Below, one piece after another: positions 14,047 to 14,452 of a stretch of DNA of 14,452 nucleotides (the first letter of the stretch is position 1; each line of letters begins with the position of its first letter). Origin of the DNA: Methylococcaceae bacterium (GTDB lineage Bacteria; Pseudomonadota; Gammaproteobacteria; Methylococcales; Methylomonadaceae); assembly GCA_013138855.1 (NCBI GenBank), contig WTBX01000177.1, forward strand, positions 1 to 14,452, read 5' to 3'. The notes under the pieces are model-generated. The model had not been told where the DNA came from. It made no database searches and worked only from the letters and a program-made list of their open reading frames with translations. Both the position numbers and the translations under genes were made by a program.

Positions 14047-14452
14047 TTAATCTATTTTTTCGATAATTTCACGCTTTACAAAAAGTAAATTTTTATAAAT
14101 AGATTTTAAATCACTGATATTAGTCGAATTAAATGTATGACTAATAAAATATTGATATTGATTTTCAGCGAGTTTATCTAAAATAACAAAATTCCAATTT
14201 TCACCGACGATAAACGTGCCTTTCATTTGTTTATAATCATTTAATTCTATCGCACTGATGAGTTCAGCTAATAACTGTGGTTCAGGGTTTGAATATTGCT
14301 GTCCTTTTTTAAATTCTTGAATGAAAAAATACGGCTTTTCAGGGTATTCCAAGCCTTTAGCAACGACAAAATCGGTGATACCTTTTAAAATAAAATCATC
14401 TGTTTCATAAACTAATGATTCTTCATAAAAATCACAGGTTTTATGTTCCAAT
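14047..14452 (-). CDS. PD-(D/E)XK nuclease-like protein, 5' end outside window
   Basis: At least 134 residues, open to the right edge. The first in-frame start-like codon at the edge is TTG (14449-14451), but the frame shows no stop before the end, so the true start is probably beyond the window. The layout matches small PD-(D/E)XK proteins: an Asp in GITDFVV (about 27 of the visible part), then a strand YFFIQEFKKG with the E-x-K pair (Glu46, Lys48), then PQLLAELISAIELN, a strand FIVGENWNFVIL, and a C-terminal helix rich in Lys. These proteins are common as stand-alone genes in bacteria with many accessory elements. Their substrate is generally unknown. It may be co-transcribed with the antitoxin-like gene 31 bp downstream. 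Confidence 0.65.
   Translation of the reverse strand, partial: LEHKTCDFYEESLVYETDDFILKGITDFVVAKGLEYPEKPYFFIQEFKKGQQYSNPEPQLLAELISAIELNDYKQMKGTFIVGENWNFVILDKLAENQYQYFISHTFNSTNISDLKSIYKNLLFVKREIIEKID

Overview
The window is AT-rich bacterial DNA with densely packed genes on both strands. The gene set and order point to a gammaproteobacterium. gpmI-envC-ctpA runs leftward, divergent from a rhodanese-secB-gpsA series running rightward, an arrangement known from Escherichia coli and Pseudomonas. The AT content, the abundance of intergenic palindromes and the small accessory genes would fit Methylococcales or Thiotrichales. That placement is an inference, not a demonstrated one.

Layout. Positions 1-276 hold two terminators: one rightward for a gene outside the window and one leftward for ctpA. 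Positions 277-4845 carry, on the minus strand, a periplasmic C-terminal processing protease (ctpA), the murein-hydrolase activator envC and phosphoglycerate mutase gpmI. gpmI and envC are translationally coupled. A ~150-bp nested palindromic element sits between envC and ctpA. Positions 4846-5602 are a 757-bp gene-free divergent region with operator-like dyads, one good sigma70-type promoter and a series of hairpins. Positions 5603-7927 hold, on the plus strand, a BigR/SqrR-like persulfide-responsive ArsR repressor, a membrane-anchored YibN-like rhodanese, secB and gpsA, closed by a hairpin terminator. Positions 8048-8812 (minus) encode a secreted protein of four ~55-residue repeats with no recognised function. 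Positions 9140-13027 (plus) encode the large DEAH-box RNA helicase HrpA. A long inverted repeat separates it from a leftward group: riboflavin synthase ribE, a 60-residue antitoxin-like protein without a visible toxin, and a PD-(D/E)XK nuclease-like gene cut by the right edge.

How the genes work together. Most of the window is housekeeping: envelope maintenance (ctpA, envC), glycolysis (gpmI), secretion (secB), lipid precursor synthesis (gpsA), flavin synthesis (ribE) and RNA metabolism (hrpA). The most notable deviation is at the secB locus. The glutaredoxin gene usual between the rhodanese and secB is absent, and a regulator with the two-cysteine persulfide switch stands in front of the rhodanese. 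This suggests that the rhodanese, and perhaps secB-gpsA behind it, responds to sulfide or sulfane sulfur.

A second theme is structural. Three intergenic regions each hold two inverted copies of a short word that is itself palindromic, with a different word in each region.
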